Both the position numbers and the translations under genes were made by a program. Source: a virus. From it: 52,127 nt of DNA. The first letter of the stretch is position 1. Each line of letters starts with the position of its first letter. Below the pieces are notes generated by a model that worked only from the letters and a program-made list of their open reading frames with translations, made no database searches and was not told where the DNA came from. The DNA is taken from positions 1 through 52,127 of the IMG/VR virus record IMGVR_UViG_3300036979_000430; one strand, given 5' to 3'. Shown in pieces: positions 6,518-14,513 of the stretch.

Positions 6518-8197
6518 TTAAACGCCAAGCCTTGCCAGCAGTGAAGAATCAGCGGGCAGGTTACGGCGCACCAGGGCGTCGATGCTTGATGTTGCGTTGA
6601 TCAGCTCTAGCCCATAGGCGGTAAGGGTTTCGGTTGTATAAATTGCTTTTGAAAGAAGCGGATTGGTGTAAATTTGCGTCAAGGCGTCATAGGCGACCAT
6701 GGTAAGCATTAACGATCCGAACAAAGCGCCAGGCTGGGGATCCTCAGCAAACAGGCCCGCCACTAACTCTAGCCCATCAATGTTTCCATAAAGAGTTTCT
6801 AGCTTTTGACGCAAGTCGTTGTCTTGGGTAAGTTCCGTGAAGTCTTTTAGCTTAGCAAGGCCAAAGTTTTGGCGGTAGCTATTGTAACTCTGTAGCCTAA
6901 AATCTCTGCCCATTTCGATGGTCTGATATTCCGCCCCCATCAAGAAATCGGGGTTGTTCCCTAGGCTGATACGTCCCGCAGTCTGAACCGATGCGTTGCT
7001 GACGATGCTGGCCAGACCTTCCGCCTCCAGTAGCTCATTATTCCACCGATAGGATGAATGCTGCACGGTTGCGTCATTGACAATTAACTGGTCCGGAACA
7101 AGGCCATGCCAGCGATATAGCAGGTTGAATTCAAGTGCTATCCAGTTGGTGCGATACCAGGGCTGACTCTCAGCAAAGCTGGTATCAAACCGAAACAATG
7201 AATCCCCTGTTATGTGATTTATGTAATCTTCAATAGTCAGCTTTAGCAGTAGGCAGGTATTTATCATGCGTGCCGTTTGGAATAGTCGCTCGTCATCATC
7301 TCCCCAGTTAAGGTCAGGGATTCTGCTCAGTTCTTGGCAGATGCGGTTGTGCTCCCGCAAAAAAATGGTGCTCAGAGCCACATACCCTACCGATGAGTTC
7401 CCCCGATCAAGGCCGGTTGCATAGAGCCTATCAAGCCTGGCATTACGTTGCGCCGTGGTCAGGGTGCCAGGGGGGAAGCTCTTGTCTAGGGCTGTCTTTA
7501 CCCATTCGGTGCTGCCGTGCGGATACAGCCCCTTGCCAGGGATCGTATTGCCACTGGAATCCAAACAGCTATATTTAGCCTTAACTTGCCATTCGCCTGC
7601 TTCATTTCGCTCTCCTAGATAGTCGGGATATTCCTCCCTGTTTATGATTTGAGAGCTTAGGCGTCCTCCAGAGTGACTTCGTAAACACCGAGCTTCGTGC
7701 TCATACAACCCATATATCTGACAGAGATCAACATCATGGTTGGAAGTATTTTTGCGTCGGTCGTCGGGGTCGGTGCGCAGAACGCTGTCGGTGAACCATT
7801 GGGCGAAGAACATGAACAGAACGGATGAGCGATCCGTCTGCATTGCCTCACCCCTGGCGAAGAGGGACGTGATAGGGCCCCATTTGCCCGGTCCGCTTAG
7901 AGCGTCGTCAGGTAGTGCCGCAGTCCAGCTCTCGCAGGCAGGGGGTAGGTGACGCGCAGAGAATTGGCGATCTGTCAGCGATGGCCAGGATGTGTAATCT
8001 GAAACCGGGCCATTGGGGCCACCTTTTACAACCGCCACAGGAGACCAAAGGCTGAACGGCCTGGGGCGGGCGGTTGTGGAGCTGGCCAGCAGGTTGGTGA
8101 TGGATCGGTTGATCCACGCTCCTAGCCAGGGGATTGCCGAGGCCCGCACGAGGAGCCTGCGCAGCGACCGCGACCGTATCAGAACCGACAAGAGCAT
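6518..8197 (-). CDS. Cyclooxygenase-like (animal-type) haem peroxidase / fatty-acid dioxygenase family
   Basis: A 559-residue member of the animal haem peroxidase family, closest in motif order to prostaglandin H synthase. It has a hydrophobic N-terminal membrane-binding stretch (IPWLGAWINRSITNLLAS) and then YTSW, where cyclooxygenases have YKSW. FFAQWFTD (Q133, D137) follows, with the HDVDLCQIYG loop and FLREHNRIC (280s). Next come LTIEDYINHITG and NLLYRWHGLVPD (Y361, W363, proximal H364), and the C-terminus reads SYNSYRQNF and LYGNIDGLELVAGL. The catalytic Tyr and proximal His positions are kept. The distal His of FAQHFTH appears to be Asp137, and the aspirin-site Ser is replaced by Ala. 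ATG at 8197 is chosen because AGGAGA lies 7-8 bases upstream; an ATG at 8245 lacks this. In the family, haem oxygenates or peroxidises fatty acids; the activity here is unproven. Confidence 0.88.
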   Translation of the reverse strand: MLLSVLIRSRSLRRLLVRASAIPWLGAWINRSITNLLASSTTARPRPFSLWSPVAVVKGGPNGPVSDYTSWPSLTDRQFSARHLPPACESWTAALPDDALSGPGKWGPITSLFARGEAMQTDRSSVLFMFFAQWFTDSVLRTDPDDRRKNTSNHDVDLCQIYGLYEHEARCLRSHSGGRLSSQIINREEYPDYLGERNEAGEWQVKAKYSCLDSSGNTIPGKGLYPHGSTEWVKTALDKSFPPGTLTTAQRNARLDRLYATGLDRGNSSVGYVALSTIFLREHNRICQELSRIPDLNWGDDDERLFQTARMINTCLLLKLTIEDYINHITGDSLFRFDTSFAESQPWYRTNWIALEFNLLYRWHGLVPDQLIVNDATVQHSSYRWNNELLEAEGLASIVSNASVQTAGRISLGNNPDFLMGAEYQTIEMGRDFRLQSYNSYRQNFGLAKLKDFTELTQDNDLRQKLETLYGNIDGLELVAGLFAEDPQPGALFGSLMLTMVAYDALTQIYTNPLLSKAIYTTETLTAYGLELINATSSIDALVRRNLPADSSLLARLGV

Positions 8198-8213
8198 TAG
8201 CTTTTCTCCTGTG

Positions 8214-8423
8214 TCACGGATTGTGAGTGCGGTTTGGTACGGCAATGCCTAGCGCTGTGGTGGCTGCGCCGGTAAGGGCAACGATTGCAACGGTGCGGCT
8301 TTCGGCGCAGGCCCTGCCGCCAGCATGTTTGGTGCAATTCCACCAGTCAAGAACGCCAACTCCTGCGGCAGCCAGTAAGCAGAAGCCGGCAAACCCAAGA
8401 CACCAGCTTACGTAGCGTGTCAC
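8214..8423 (-). CDS. Two-helix membrane protein, holin candidate
   Basis: A 69-residue protein with two membrane helices, residues ~7-26 (WCLGFAGFCLLAAAGVGVL) and ~42-60 (VAIVALTGAATTALGIAV), joined by a short Cys-containing loop (CTKHAGGRACAESR). GTG at 8423 is chosen because it overlaps the upstream stop (GTGA) and has GGAGG just before it. Position between a coiled-coil membrane protein and, two genes on, a peptidase fits a holin. Small size and topology are the only other support. Confidence 0.6.
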   Translation of the reverse strand: MTRYVSWCLGFAGFCLLAAAGVGVLDWWNCTKHAGGRACAESRTVAIVALTGAATTALGIAVPNRTHNP

Positions 8424-8881
8424 CCCCTCCACCTCACCAGTGGTGGTGGCAGGATAAGGCGGGAATCCTTTTCTGGATGGCGTTCAAGCCAGGCGGGCAG
8501 GCCAGCAAACAGCGCACCCGCAACCGTGCCTACAACAGCAGCCAACAACGCATAAGCAAATACTTTTTTATCTAATTCTTCGACCTTTTCAACGGTAGTT
8601 TCGTAATTTTTTAGCCTTAACTGAATCTCCTGGATCTCAAGCTCATGTTTATGTGATTGGTTTAGGTACTGCGTTTGTAGCGCTTGATGAGCTTCTGCCG
8701 ATTTGTCTATCTTGTCTTTGATCTCTTTTTGCCCATCTTCTACTCGCTCAAGTCGATCACCCTGCTTCGCCACTGCATCAAGCTTTTCGCATAACCTTGG
8801 CAGCAATGCAACCAATAAAGACACACCTTCTGGGCTTGGCGTCTGCACTCCTTGTAGACCTTGCAGTAAATCTTCACTCAC
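8420..8881 (-). CDS. Coiled-coil protein with C-terminal membrane helix (XhlA/holin-accessory-like)
   Basis: This 153-residue protein starts at GTG 8881, seven bases after GGGGGAGG. Residues ~20-110 are a long charged coiled coil (CEKLDAVAKQGDRLERVED, HELEIQEIQLRLKNYE). One membrane helix follows (VFAYALLAAVVGTVAGALFA), then a short polar tail. Coiled coil plus C-terminal anchor is the layout of haemolysin XhlA-type holin accessory proteins. It overlaps the 43-aa membrane gene upstream and the holin candidate downstream, forming a compact lysis-type cassette. Confidence 0.65.
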   Translation of the reverse strand: MSEDLLQGLQGVQTPSPEGVSLLVALLPRLCEKLDAVAKQGDRLERVEDGQKEIKDKIDKSAEAHQALQTQYLNQSHKHELEIQEIQLRLKNYETTVEKVEELDKKVFAYALLAAVVGTVAGALFAGLPAWLERHPEKDSRLILPPPLVRWRG

Positions 8882-9005
8882 AATCCAACCTCCCCCGCAT
8901 CCAGCGCCGCACACCCGGCACCGCCGTCAGAATACCCCAGGCAGGCAGAAACAAAAGCAGATGCCACGCTGTCATCGCCAGTAGATCGTCAGGGATTAGT
9001 CTCAT
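8874..9005 (-). CDS. 43-aa single-helix membrane protein
   Basis: This short gene runs from ATG 9005 to TGA 8874. It has a short polar N-terminus (MRLIPDDLLAM) and one hydrophobic helix (WHLLLFLPAWGILTAV). The tail is strongly basic (RRWMRGR). It overlaps the start of the next gene by 8 bp in another frame, typical of coupled lysis genes. It could be a small holin, pinholin or antiholin. Position and topology are the only evidence. Confidence 0.5.
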   Translation of the reverse strand: MRLIPDDLLAMTAWHLLLFLPAWGILTAVPGVRRWMRGRLDCE

Positions 9006-9086
9006 CCGTCGATAATCCCAGCCATGCGTTACAAGGGTTTACGCTCTGGCTCAGCTTTCCAGATGCCGCAGCATTGCCATCAGGGG

Positions 9087-10436
9087 CTAATTTGCTGGCA
9101 GGACATCTTCAGAAACCTTGACCGAGATGAACCCATCATTCGGGAACGTCTCAACCCTGCCATCGGCATAGGTCACCCGGAACTCGGCCTCATACACGCC
9201 AGCATTGGCGGTTTCGCCCGTTTGCCACTGGTATTCCACCGTTGGCGTGCCAGTTGCGGTCACTACCACCGCCGGAGCGTCAATCACAGTGGCCCCACCC
9301 CTTGACCGTCGCGCTCTTACTTGAAACTCCACGGTCGCACCGGTTAATACCACCGTTGCCGGCTTCAGCTTGTAGCGGAGTGATGGAGATGTATCATTCC
9401 GCTTGATGTAAAACGTGTCCACTGAAACCTCGTTCACGGTGAGCCCGCCATCGCGGGACATAGCCAGTTTGCCGCCATTTGCTGAATCGCCAGGGAAGGC
9501 AAAGCGAGTGGCAATCAGGCTCGGCCCACGCCCGACAACTATCGCCACGCCTGACGCTGTACCTGTAGCGCTTGCAGTGGACCGACCGACCCCGATTGCA
9601 CCAGCTAATCCAAACGCAGCGCCTAACGCGGCCACGATCGCAGCACCTTGCCCTGCTGCCGTTGCAACGCCGGTAACCGTGGCCGCAAAGGAAAGGATCC
9701 CAGCGCCCTGCCCTGCCGCCGTGGCAGCGCCAGAGGCAATCCCGACAACAACCAGTATTCCTGTACCGCTTGCCGATGCCTCCGCAAAGCCAGCAGATGA
9801 CCCAATTCCGGCGGTAACCCCTCCGCTAGGGCTTTGCCCCTGTGCTGTTGCCCCACCCGTCGCCGATCCGGCGGCAGCAGCAATAGACGCGGCCTGACCG
9901 CTTGCAGATGCCACACCTGCCGAAGACCCAGTGGCGACAGCGCTGGACTGGCCTTGGCCAGACGTGGTCGCAGCGCCGCTCGAAACACCGATCCCGACTG
10001 CCACCGATCCACCAATGGTGCCGTCACCGATCGCGGTTGCCGTGCCTGCCGCCGATCCAGTCGAAGCGGCAGTGGACAGCCCCTGGCCAGATACTGCAGA
10101 CGATCCCGCCGAAGACCCGGTAACGGCGGCAACAGGCTGGCCCTGGCCCGATACTGCGGCGCTGCCTGCCGACGATCCAACGGCGCTTGCGACAGATCCG
10201 CCAACCGCGCCGACACCGCTTGCCGTTGCGGCACTTGCCGCTGTCGCATAGGCGGCGGCAATAGACGCACCCTGCCCTGTAGTTGTGGCGGCGGCAGCGG
10301 TTGAGCCCGCAGAGTTGACTGTGCTAGCCCCCTGCCCCTGGGCGCCGGCAATACCCGCTGAAGACCCTGCGGCGCTGGCTATTCCGGGTTCGCCACCTGC
10401 CCCTGTACCGAGTTGCGGTACCCTGATGCGCAGCAT
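9087..10436 (-). CDS. Repeat-rich tail appendage protein with BppU-like C-terminal domain
   Basis: A 449-residue protein. Residues ~15-300 are imperfect ~22-residue repeats of Ala/Gly/Ser with the theme GSSAG-A-ASGQG-S-AAA, an extended fibrous segment. The last ~125 residues are a compact beta domain (TSPSLRYKLKPATVVLTGATVEFQVRAR... EAEFRVTYADGRVETFPNDG), the pattern of the BppU-type N-terminal immunoglobulin-like domain of baseplate proteins. It is likely a tail-fibre or baseplate component reaching the host surface. The repeats are recombination-prone and generate long antisense open frames that I disregard. It precedes the lysis cassette. Confidence 0.7.
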   Translation of the reverse strand: MLRIRVPQLGTGAGGEPGIASAAGSSAGIAGAQGQGASTVNSAGSTAAAATTTGQGASIAAAYATAASAATASGVGAVGGSVASAVGSSAGSAAVSGQGQPVAAVTGSSAGSSAVSGQGLSTAASTGSAAGTATAIGDGTIGGSVAVGIGVSSGAATTSGQGQSSAVATGSSAGVASASGQAASIAAAAGSATGGATAQGQSPSGGVTAGIGSSAGFAEASASGTGILVVVGIASGAATAAGQGAGILSFAATVTGVATAAGQGAAIVAALGAAFGLAGAIGVGRSTASATGTASGVAIVVGRGPSLIATRFAFPGDSANGGKLAMSRDGGLTVNEVSVDTFYIKRNDTSPSLRYKLKPATVVLTGATVEFQVRARRSRGGATVIDAPAVVVTATGTPTVEYQWQTGETANAGVYEAEFRVTYADGRVETFPNDGFISVKVSEDVLPAN

Positions 10437-10437
10437 G

Positions 10438-11172
10438 TCAGTCTCCGATCAGGGGCGGGCGGTTGCGGAAGGGATGGTTGGCGGGAAGGCTGAAAACAAG
10501 GCCCCACTTCCACGCGAGGTATCCTTCAATGGTCTTGCGCTCCCGCAAGGTTGGTTGAAAAAGTGTAATCAACACCTCTGAAATTTTCCCCCGCCAGCCC
10601 CGGTTGGCTTCGGTTCTGTCGTTTCCTATCCAAATCGTGCTCCTACTAGCGCTCGCCGCAAGATCGTCCGCCCACACAAATGGCGTCGAAATCGTGGGCA
10701 ACGGAGCTACAGTAGTCGAATCATTGCCATTCAGAAAAACCTGACGCGCCCCAAACCATTGGTTAGAAACTTCTACGAGAAAAAGACTGTCATTTCCGGT
10801 GAAGGGGTATGACAGCAGCCCGCCATAGCCTACAAACGGACTTGGCCCTTCCCAATGGGCAACACCAAAAGTCCTCCCCGCGTTAAATGCTGTGCCGGTC
10901 CAGGTCAACCTGTTATTGTTGATTGCGGCTCCATAATTTATCGCGGGCTGATTGTTTAATCCGCTCGCAGTATAGGTCGGTCGCTGCGTAGAAGTTGCGG
11001 TCAAGTGTCGCCCGTTGCCGCTCTTGTCTCGCCAGTCCGTGACCGCGCTGCTCACTGTCGCTATTGTGGCCAGATCGGCGGCGTCGTACCACGCACCAAG
11101 GCGCAGTGCATTCGGCAACCACAGCCGCCCCTGCAACCGCGCCTCGTCCACTGGCGAAAGCCCGCGTGGCAC
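10438..11172 (-). CDS. LamG/concanavalin-like lectin-fold tail protein, receptor-binding candidate
   Basis: A 244-residue protein with the phage laminin-G-like layout. It has WYDAADLATI, then VTDWRDKSGNGRHLTAT and GLNNQPAINYG, and ends with RGKISEVLI, IEGYLAWKWGL and LPANHPF. These jelly-roll domains are common at the tips of tail fibres, where they bind glycans. It starts one base from the previous gene's stop and ends one base before the repeat-rich tail protein, so the three are co-translated. Confidence 0.75.
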   Translation of the reverse strand: MPRGLSPVDEARLQGRLWLPNALRLGAWYDAADLATIATVSSAVTDWRDKSGNGRHLTATSTQRPTYTASGLNNQPAINYGAAINNNRLTWTGTAFNAGRTFGVAHWEGPSPFVGYGGLLSYPFTGNDSLFLVEVSNQWFGARQVFLNGNDSTTVAPLPTISTPFVWADDLAASASRSTIWIGNDRTEANRGWRGKISEVLITLFQPTLRERKTIEGYLAWKWGLVFSLPANHPFRNRPPLIGD

Positions 11173-11591
11173 TAGCTAACATCCTCGTTGTAGGTGCGGA
11201 TGTAAAGTTCGTTTCCACTTGCGGCGGTCGAGATGCCTGCGTTGTTCACGATTTGGAATATTAGTGGAAACGGATAAACCCTGATCATTTTGAACGTTAT
11301 AATTTTTGCGCTTGCGGTCGTCGTCAACCCTTCTGTATAGGTGTCAAAAGACCCGCCGTTAAGATCGGGCATGTCAACTCCATCTCCGCTATAAACGCGC
11401 AGCGTAATTGAGCCGCCCGTCAATGGGGTAAGCGACCCCAACTTGACTGTGACAATCCCATAAAGATCCTTGTTGCCGCTGTTGTCGTAGGTGATCGCTG
11501 ATCCGGCAGAGCCGTTTGCCAGCGTGTTGAACGTTGTACCAGCGAGGTTGGATGACCTGGTGCTGGGCGTTGACCACTTTGCAACTGCCAT
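11172..11591 (-). CDS. Tail-associated beta-rich protein
   Basis: A 139-residue protein rich in Thr, Ser, Gly and beta-prone stretches (LYGIVTVKLGSLTPLTGGSITLRVYSG is the core), ending in an acidic tail. The pattern resembles small tail-tip proteins found with fibres in other siphoviruses, but I cannot name a family. GGGAG lies seven bases before its ATG. It shares single-base stop/start overlaps with the genes on both sides. Confidence 0.6.
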   Translation of the reverse strand: MAVAKWSTPSTRSSNLAGTTFNTLANGSAGSAITYDNSGNKDLYGIVTVKLGSLTPLTGGSITLRVYSGDGVDMPDLNGGSFDTYTEGLTTTASAKIITFKMIRVYPFPLIFQIVNNAGISTAASGNELYIRTYNEDVS

Positions 11592-12049
11592 CAGACGCTC
11601 CCCCGAGCAATGCCAATGTCACGGGTTGTGACTTCGCCAACCCCTTCCACCTCCGCCCATGATTGATTCACGTCTGCGAGTGCCATCAGTGCATTGCGGG
11701 TGTCAGTTGTCAAAATTCCGGCAAGAACCAGGCCGCCGAGTAAGTTAGTTATTGAATCATGTATTTCAGGCTCGCTAACCGGTATTGTTGATGTCTGAAT
11801 AATTGTGTCGCGCAAAACAATACAAGCACCGCGCACTTGTTGCGGCGCCTCAATGTTTTCGGCAGTAAGAATAACTGCCGCCCATTCAGACGTAGAGAGT
11901 AGAATCTTCCTGGCGTCATAGGTTGCTACGTCGGCCAGCCTTGTTGGCAGGCTGGGGTCTGGTGCATTGAGCGCAGCGGCGACTTCCCTTTCTGCAATCC
12001 CAGCGAACTGCGCTACCTTTGCCGCAATCTTTTGTTCTCGTGTCGTCAT
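11591..12049 (-). CDS. Hypothetical structural-module protein
   Basis: A 152-residue, mostly helical acidic protein (KIAAKVAQFAGIAEREVAAAL, ITNLLGGLVLAGILT) with no recognisable catalytic motif. It lies between two fibre-type genes and begins with an ATGA overlap from the tiny gene upstream. Its role in the tail or adsorption apparatus is inferred from position only. Confidence 0.55.
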   Translation of the reverse strand: MTTREQKIAAKVAQFAGIAEREVAAALNAPDPSLPTRLADVATYDARKILLSTSEWAAVILTAENIEAPQQVRGACIVLRDTIIQTSTIPVSEPEIHDSITNLLGGLVLAGILTTDTRNALMALADVNQSWAEVEGVGEVTTRDIGIARGSV

Positions 12050-12117
12050 CTTTCACCTATGCGAATCCGCCTTGAACGCGGCCAGACATATACCTGCCAG
12101 ATCAAAGGCATCATCAT
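12046..12117 (-). CDS. Very small (21-23 aa) protein with strong ribosome-binding site
   Basis: Three consecutive ATG codons follow GGAGGA directly; the third (12111) has ideal spacing. The product, MPLIWQVYVWPRSRRIRIGER plus up to two extra Met, is aromatic then strongly basic. The gene overlaps the upstream stop (TGATG) and ends in ATGA with the next start. It may be a true mini-protein, or a leader whose translation couples its neighbours. Confidence 0.4.
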   Translation of the reverse strand: MMMPLIWQVYVWPRSRRIRIGER

Positions 12118-12551
12118 TCCTCCGTGATGGCGGTAGCCGTGGTCAGTCGTGGTGTTACGCCTGCAGCAATCGCAATAGTCGGGCTGATTGCCCCCTTGTA
12201 CAGCACCAACGCGGCGCCCGAAGAAGCAACTCCAACCGAGAAGTGTGTTGCGGTCGCAGTGCCAGCCGTGCAAGCCGGGAAGTCGATATTCGCCGCAGGT
12301 GACACTGAGTTGTCCGTCACCGTGAATCCGGCACTGGATCGCGCAACCCCGACGCGGGCATAGCCGGTGTAGGACACCTCACTGGTGGCCTGCGTACCTA
12401 CCTCGCCGGGGTCTGCGGTGTGCAGGGAGAAGAAAAGCTGCCCCGCCGTTGCTGAACCCCGCAATCCGGTCGCATCGCCGATGTTGGCGATGTTGGAATT
12501 TTGGAACACCAACTGCAGATACGCCGTTTCAAAGGCATTTGACTTGGACAT
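12114..12551 (-). CDS. Phage tail-fibre-like protein (NAFETAYL family)
   Basis: A 145-residue protein of a common phage family. It opens SKSNAFETAYLQLVFQNSNIANI, continues LFFSLHTADPGEVGTQATSEV and YTGYARVGVARS, and closes with TPRLTTATAI. Members are small virion proteins often annotated as tail fibre, usually encoded near capsid genes as here. AAGGAG lies five to six bases before the ATG, one of the few classical ribosome sites in the region. Confidence 0.7.
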   Translation of the reverse strand: MSKSNAFETAYLQLVFQNSNIANIGDATGLRGSATAGQLFFSLHTADPGEVGTQATSEVSYTGYARVGVARSSAGFTVTDNSVSPAANIDFPACTAGTATATHFSVGVASSGAALVLYKGAISPTIAIAAGVTPRLTTATAITEE

Positions 12552-12597
12552 GGGTCTCCTTGGAAGTGTTTAGCGGCGGGCCGCGTCGATCACTGCC

Positions 12598-12798
12598 TTA
12601 GCTTTCCGCCCACGCCTCATCAGCCGCCGTTGCCGGATCATCCGCCGCAAACCTGCCGCCTGTCACCCGCGCCCGTTTCCGGCCATGGGCGGCCTGGGTG
12701 GGCCTTGCGGGGGGATCTGCAGCAGGCCCTTGTATCTCAGGTTCAACCGCTGATTGCCGTGGACTGACTTCGTGGCCGTAGCCGATCGGGAAATTCAT
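12598..12798 (-). CDS. Small hypothetical head-module protein
   Basis: A 66-residue protein with a Pro/Ala-rich first half and a C-terminus KRARVTGGRFAADDPATAADEAW. That ending (Arg-rich turn, then ADDP and EAW) is a pattern I have seen in small phage proteins encoded between major capsid and connector genes. The stop codon lies inside one copy of the GGAAAGCT junction motif (12600-12607). Confidence 0.5.
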   Translation of the reverse strand: MNFPIGYGHEVSPRQSAVEPEIQGPAADPPARPTQAAHGRKRARVTGGRFAADDPATAADEAWAES

Positions 12799-12857
12799 TG
12801 TGCTTCTAGCAGAAAGGGCCCCGAAGGGCCCTGGGTGATCGTGAATCGCTTAGCAGA

Positions 12858-13547
12858 TCAGTCGCTAGGAACCAGTGCCACCGTGTTGGTACCCACCGGT
12901 ACGGCGGCGCCATTGGTCACGGTGCCAGTCGCCGAGGCGCTGGTGATATTGGACTGAACGCTGGCGTATTTGAAGGTGGTCGAGGTTACTTCCGTAATGG
13001 CAAAGGTGCCATTCACCAGCGGGTTAGAGCAACCCACCGTCACAACCTCGCCGACCAGCATGGTGTGAGCAGCCGACAGCGTGATGGTGACCACGTTGGA
13101 AGTAAGCGCCACGTTACTGATCGCCAGGTTGCCGGTGCCAGGACGAACCCGCACCGCAGCAACCCGCACGTCACCAGACACCGATCCAGCGGCTCGGACG
13201 GCATCGCGGATTTGCTTGCCACCAACAACCACCTCGTTAGGGTTGGATTGCCCAGTTCCAATCGCAATCACGCCAATGTTGGCGTAGGCGGAAGCGGAAC
13301 TAAGGGCAGCACCCTCAGCAACGTGAGCAGCCTGCAGGATGTAGCCACCAGCGGAGTTACTGGACTGGCCATAGGCCACCAGTCTCCAGTCATTCTGGGC
13401 TGCCAGGTTGGTAGTGAGCAACCGAGCGGCCCCGGTGCGAGTTTCAGCAACCCGGCCACGGGCCCCGGCTTTGACATCGCCGACCATGATGGTCGTTGCG
13501 TCCAGTTGATAGCCCTTTCGGGGGGCCAGTCCAGTTGCGCGTGGCAT
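12858..13547 (-). CDS. Putative capsid decoration/structural protein
   Basis: This 229-residue protein is encoded right after the major capsid gene. The N-terminal 140 residues are Ala/Val-rich (YQLDATTIMVGDVKAGARGRVAE). The C-terminal ~75 residues are a beta domain (LSAAHTMLVGEVVTVGCSN, NGTFAITEVTSTTFKY). The same domain pattern occurs inside the major tail protein at 27072 (FDAAHGITVGRRIVVKD, NGSFVVTAV). A head-decoration role is inferred from position and from the frequency of such Ig-like domains on phage surfaces. Confidence 0.55.
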   Translation of the reverse strand: MPRATGLAPRKGYQLDATTIMVGDVKAGARGRVAETRTGAARLLTTNLAAQNDWRLVAYGQSSNSAGGYILQAAHVAEGAALSSASAYANIGVIAIGTGQSNPNEVVVGGKQIRDAVRAAGSVSGDVRVAAVRVRPGTGNLAISNVALTSNVVTITLSAAHTMLVGEVVTVGCSNPLVNGTFAITEVTSTTFKYASVQSNITSASATGTVTNGAAVPVGTNTVALVPSD

Positions 13548-13592
13548 GAATCAGTACCTCAAAAAATCAGAGAATGGATAAAAAGGTGATGA

Positions 13593-14513
13593 TCAGGCTG
13601 TCACCGGTGCATTGGTGATCCCGTAGGCGCGAGCAGCACTGCGCCCGTTCATGATTGCTAGGCCGATTGACCAGTCGATTCGCGTGCGATCAACAGGAGC
13701 ATCGGAGACTTCCCCGAACTCCTTGATGTCAATCCCGTAGCCACCAGCAGAATCAGGGCCTTGGATGCCGGTAACTTCCATGTCGCCATAGGACACGCAG
13801 TAGATACTGGTGCGGTCGCTGCTGGAAGCTTCGGTGAAACCTTGGATCTGAACGTTCTGGGCGTTGGTGTCAGTAACAACAATGCGAGCATCGTTGTAGT
13901 AGGTGACCCGACGGCCAAAGGCATCCTGCTCATAAGTCATGAACCCACCGATGGCGGAATTACGGCTGGCAGCCGTAAGGCGCCGCCGCATCGTTTTGTT
14001 CATGTGCAAGACCTTGTTGTCCCCATCAACCGCGTCAATCAGCTCATCAAGACCAGTGAGCGGAAGGGCGCCGTTGATATTAATGGCCTGGGAGCAGTCG
14101 GTCGGGAGCCGCTTTCTAAGGCCGTCAAACGACCGAGGATCAACCGCAACATCGCCGTTGATCATGTAATCCTCAAATGTAAGGCGCATTGAGCGCACTT
14201 TCATCGTGATCTGATCAGCCCTGGCTTGCCGGCCCTTGTTTTTGATGATTTGAATATCCACGTCGATGTCTCCACCGAAGTAGGACAGTCGTTCGTATTG
14301 AGGATTGATGACGCCATAGCTGGGGTCGTAGGTTTCGTTTAGAGCACGAAAACCAACGCCAGGCAGTTCATCTTCGGTGCCGTAGTCCAGTCCGCCCATT
14401 ACATTGGTAAAGGGCACCAGACCGATCATCTCGCTTTCAGCAAGACCGCGAATAACGGCCACCCGCTTCTGATTTTCATCAGTTTTGGCGGCCTCCAGAA
14501 TAGTGAGTCCCAT
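13593..14513 (-). CDS. Major capsid protein
   Basis: A 306-residue protein consistent with an HK97-fold capsid protein of the class lacking a large N-terminal delta domain. It has a helical start, then LVPFTNVMGGLDYGTEDELPGVGFRALN, a long central helix region and MNKTMRRRLTAASR. Near the end are a beta-rich axial-type segment (GRRVTYYNDARIVV) and SIYCVSYGDMEVTGIQGP. It follows a scaffold-type gene, the usual partner. No Shine-Dalgarno is visible before the ATG. The 150 bp upstream carry repeats described separately. Its position downstream of all tail genes is unusual. Confidence 0.8.
   Translation of the reverse strand: MGLTILEAAKTDENQKRVAVIRGLAESEMIGLVPFTNVMGGLDYGTEDELPGVGFRALNETYDPSYGVINPQYERLSYFGGDIDVDIQIIKNKGRQARADQITMKVRSMRLTFEDYMINGDVAVDPRSFDGLRKRLPTDCSQAININGALPLTGLDELIDAVDGDNKVLHMNKTMRRRLTAASRNSAIGGFMTYEQDAFGRRVTYYNDARIVVTDTNAQNVQIQGFTEASSSDRTSIYCVSYGDMEVTGIQGPDSAGGYGIDIKEFGEVSDAPVDRTRIDWSIGLAIMNGRSAARAYGITNAPVTA

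Noticed and set aside
9415-10304. Long plus-strand open frames (up to 160 codons) opposite the repeat-rich tail protein
   Set aside because: They follow the 22-residue repeats of the minus gene and read as Ala/Pro/Arg low complexity; antisense of a GC-rich repeat lacks stops by composition.
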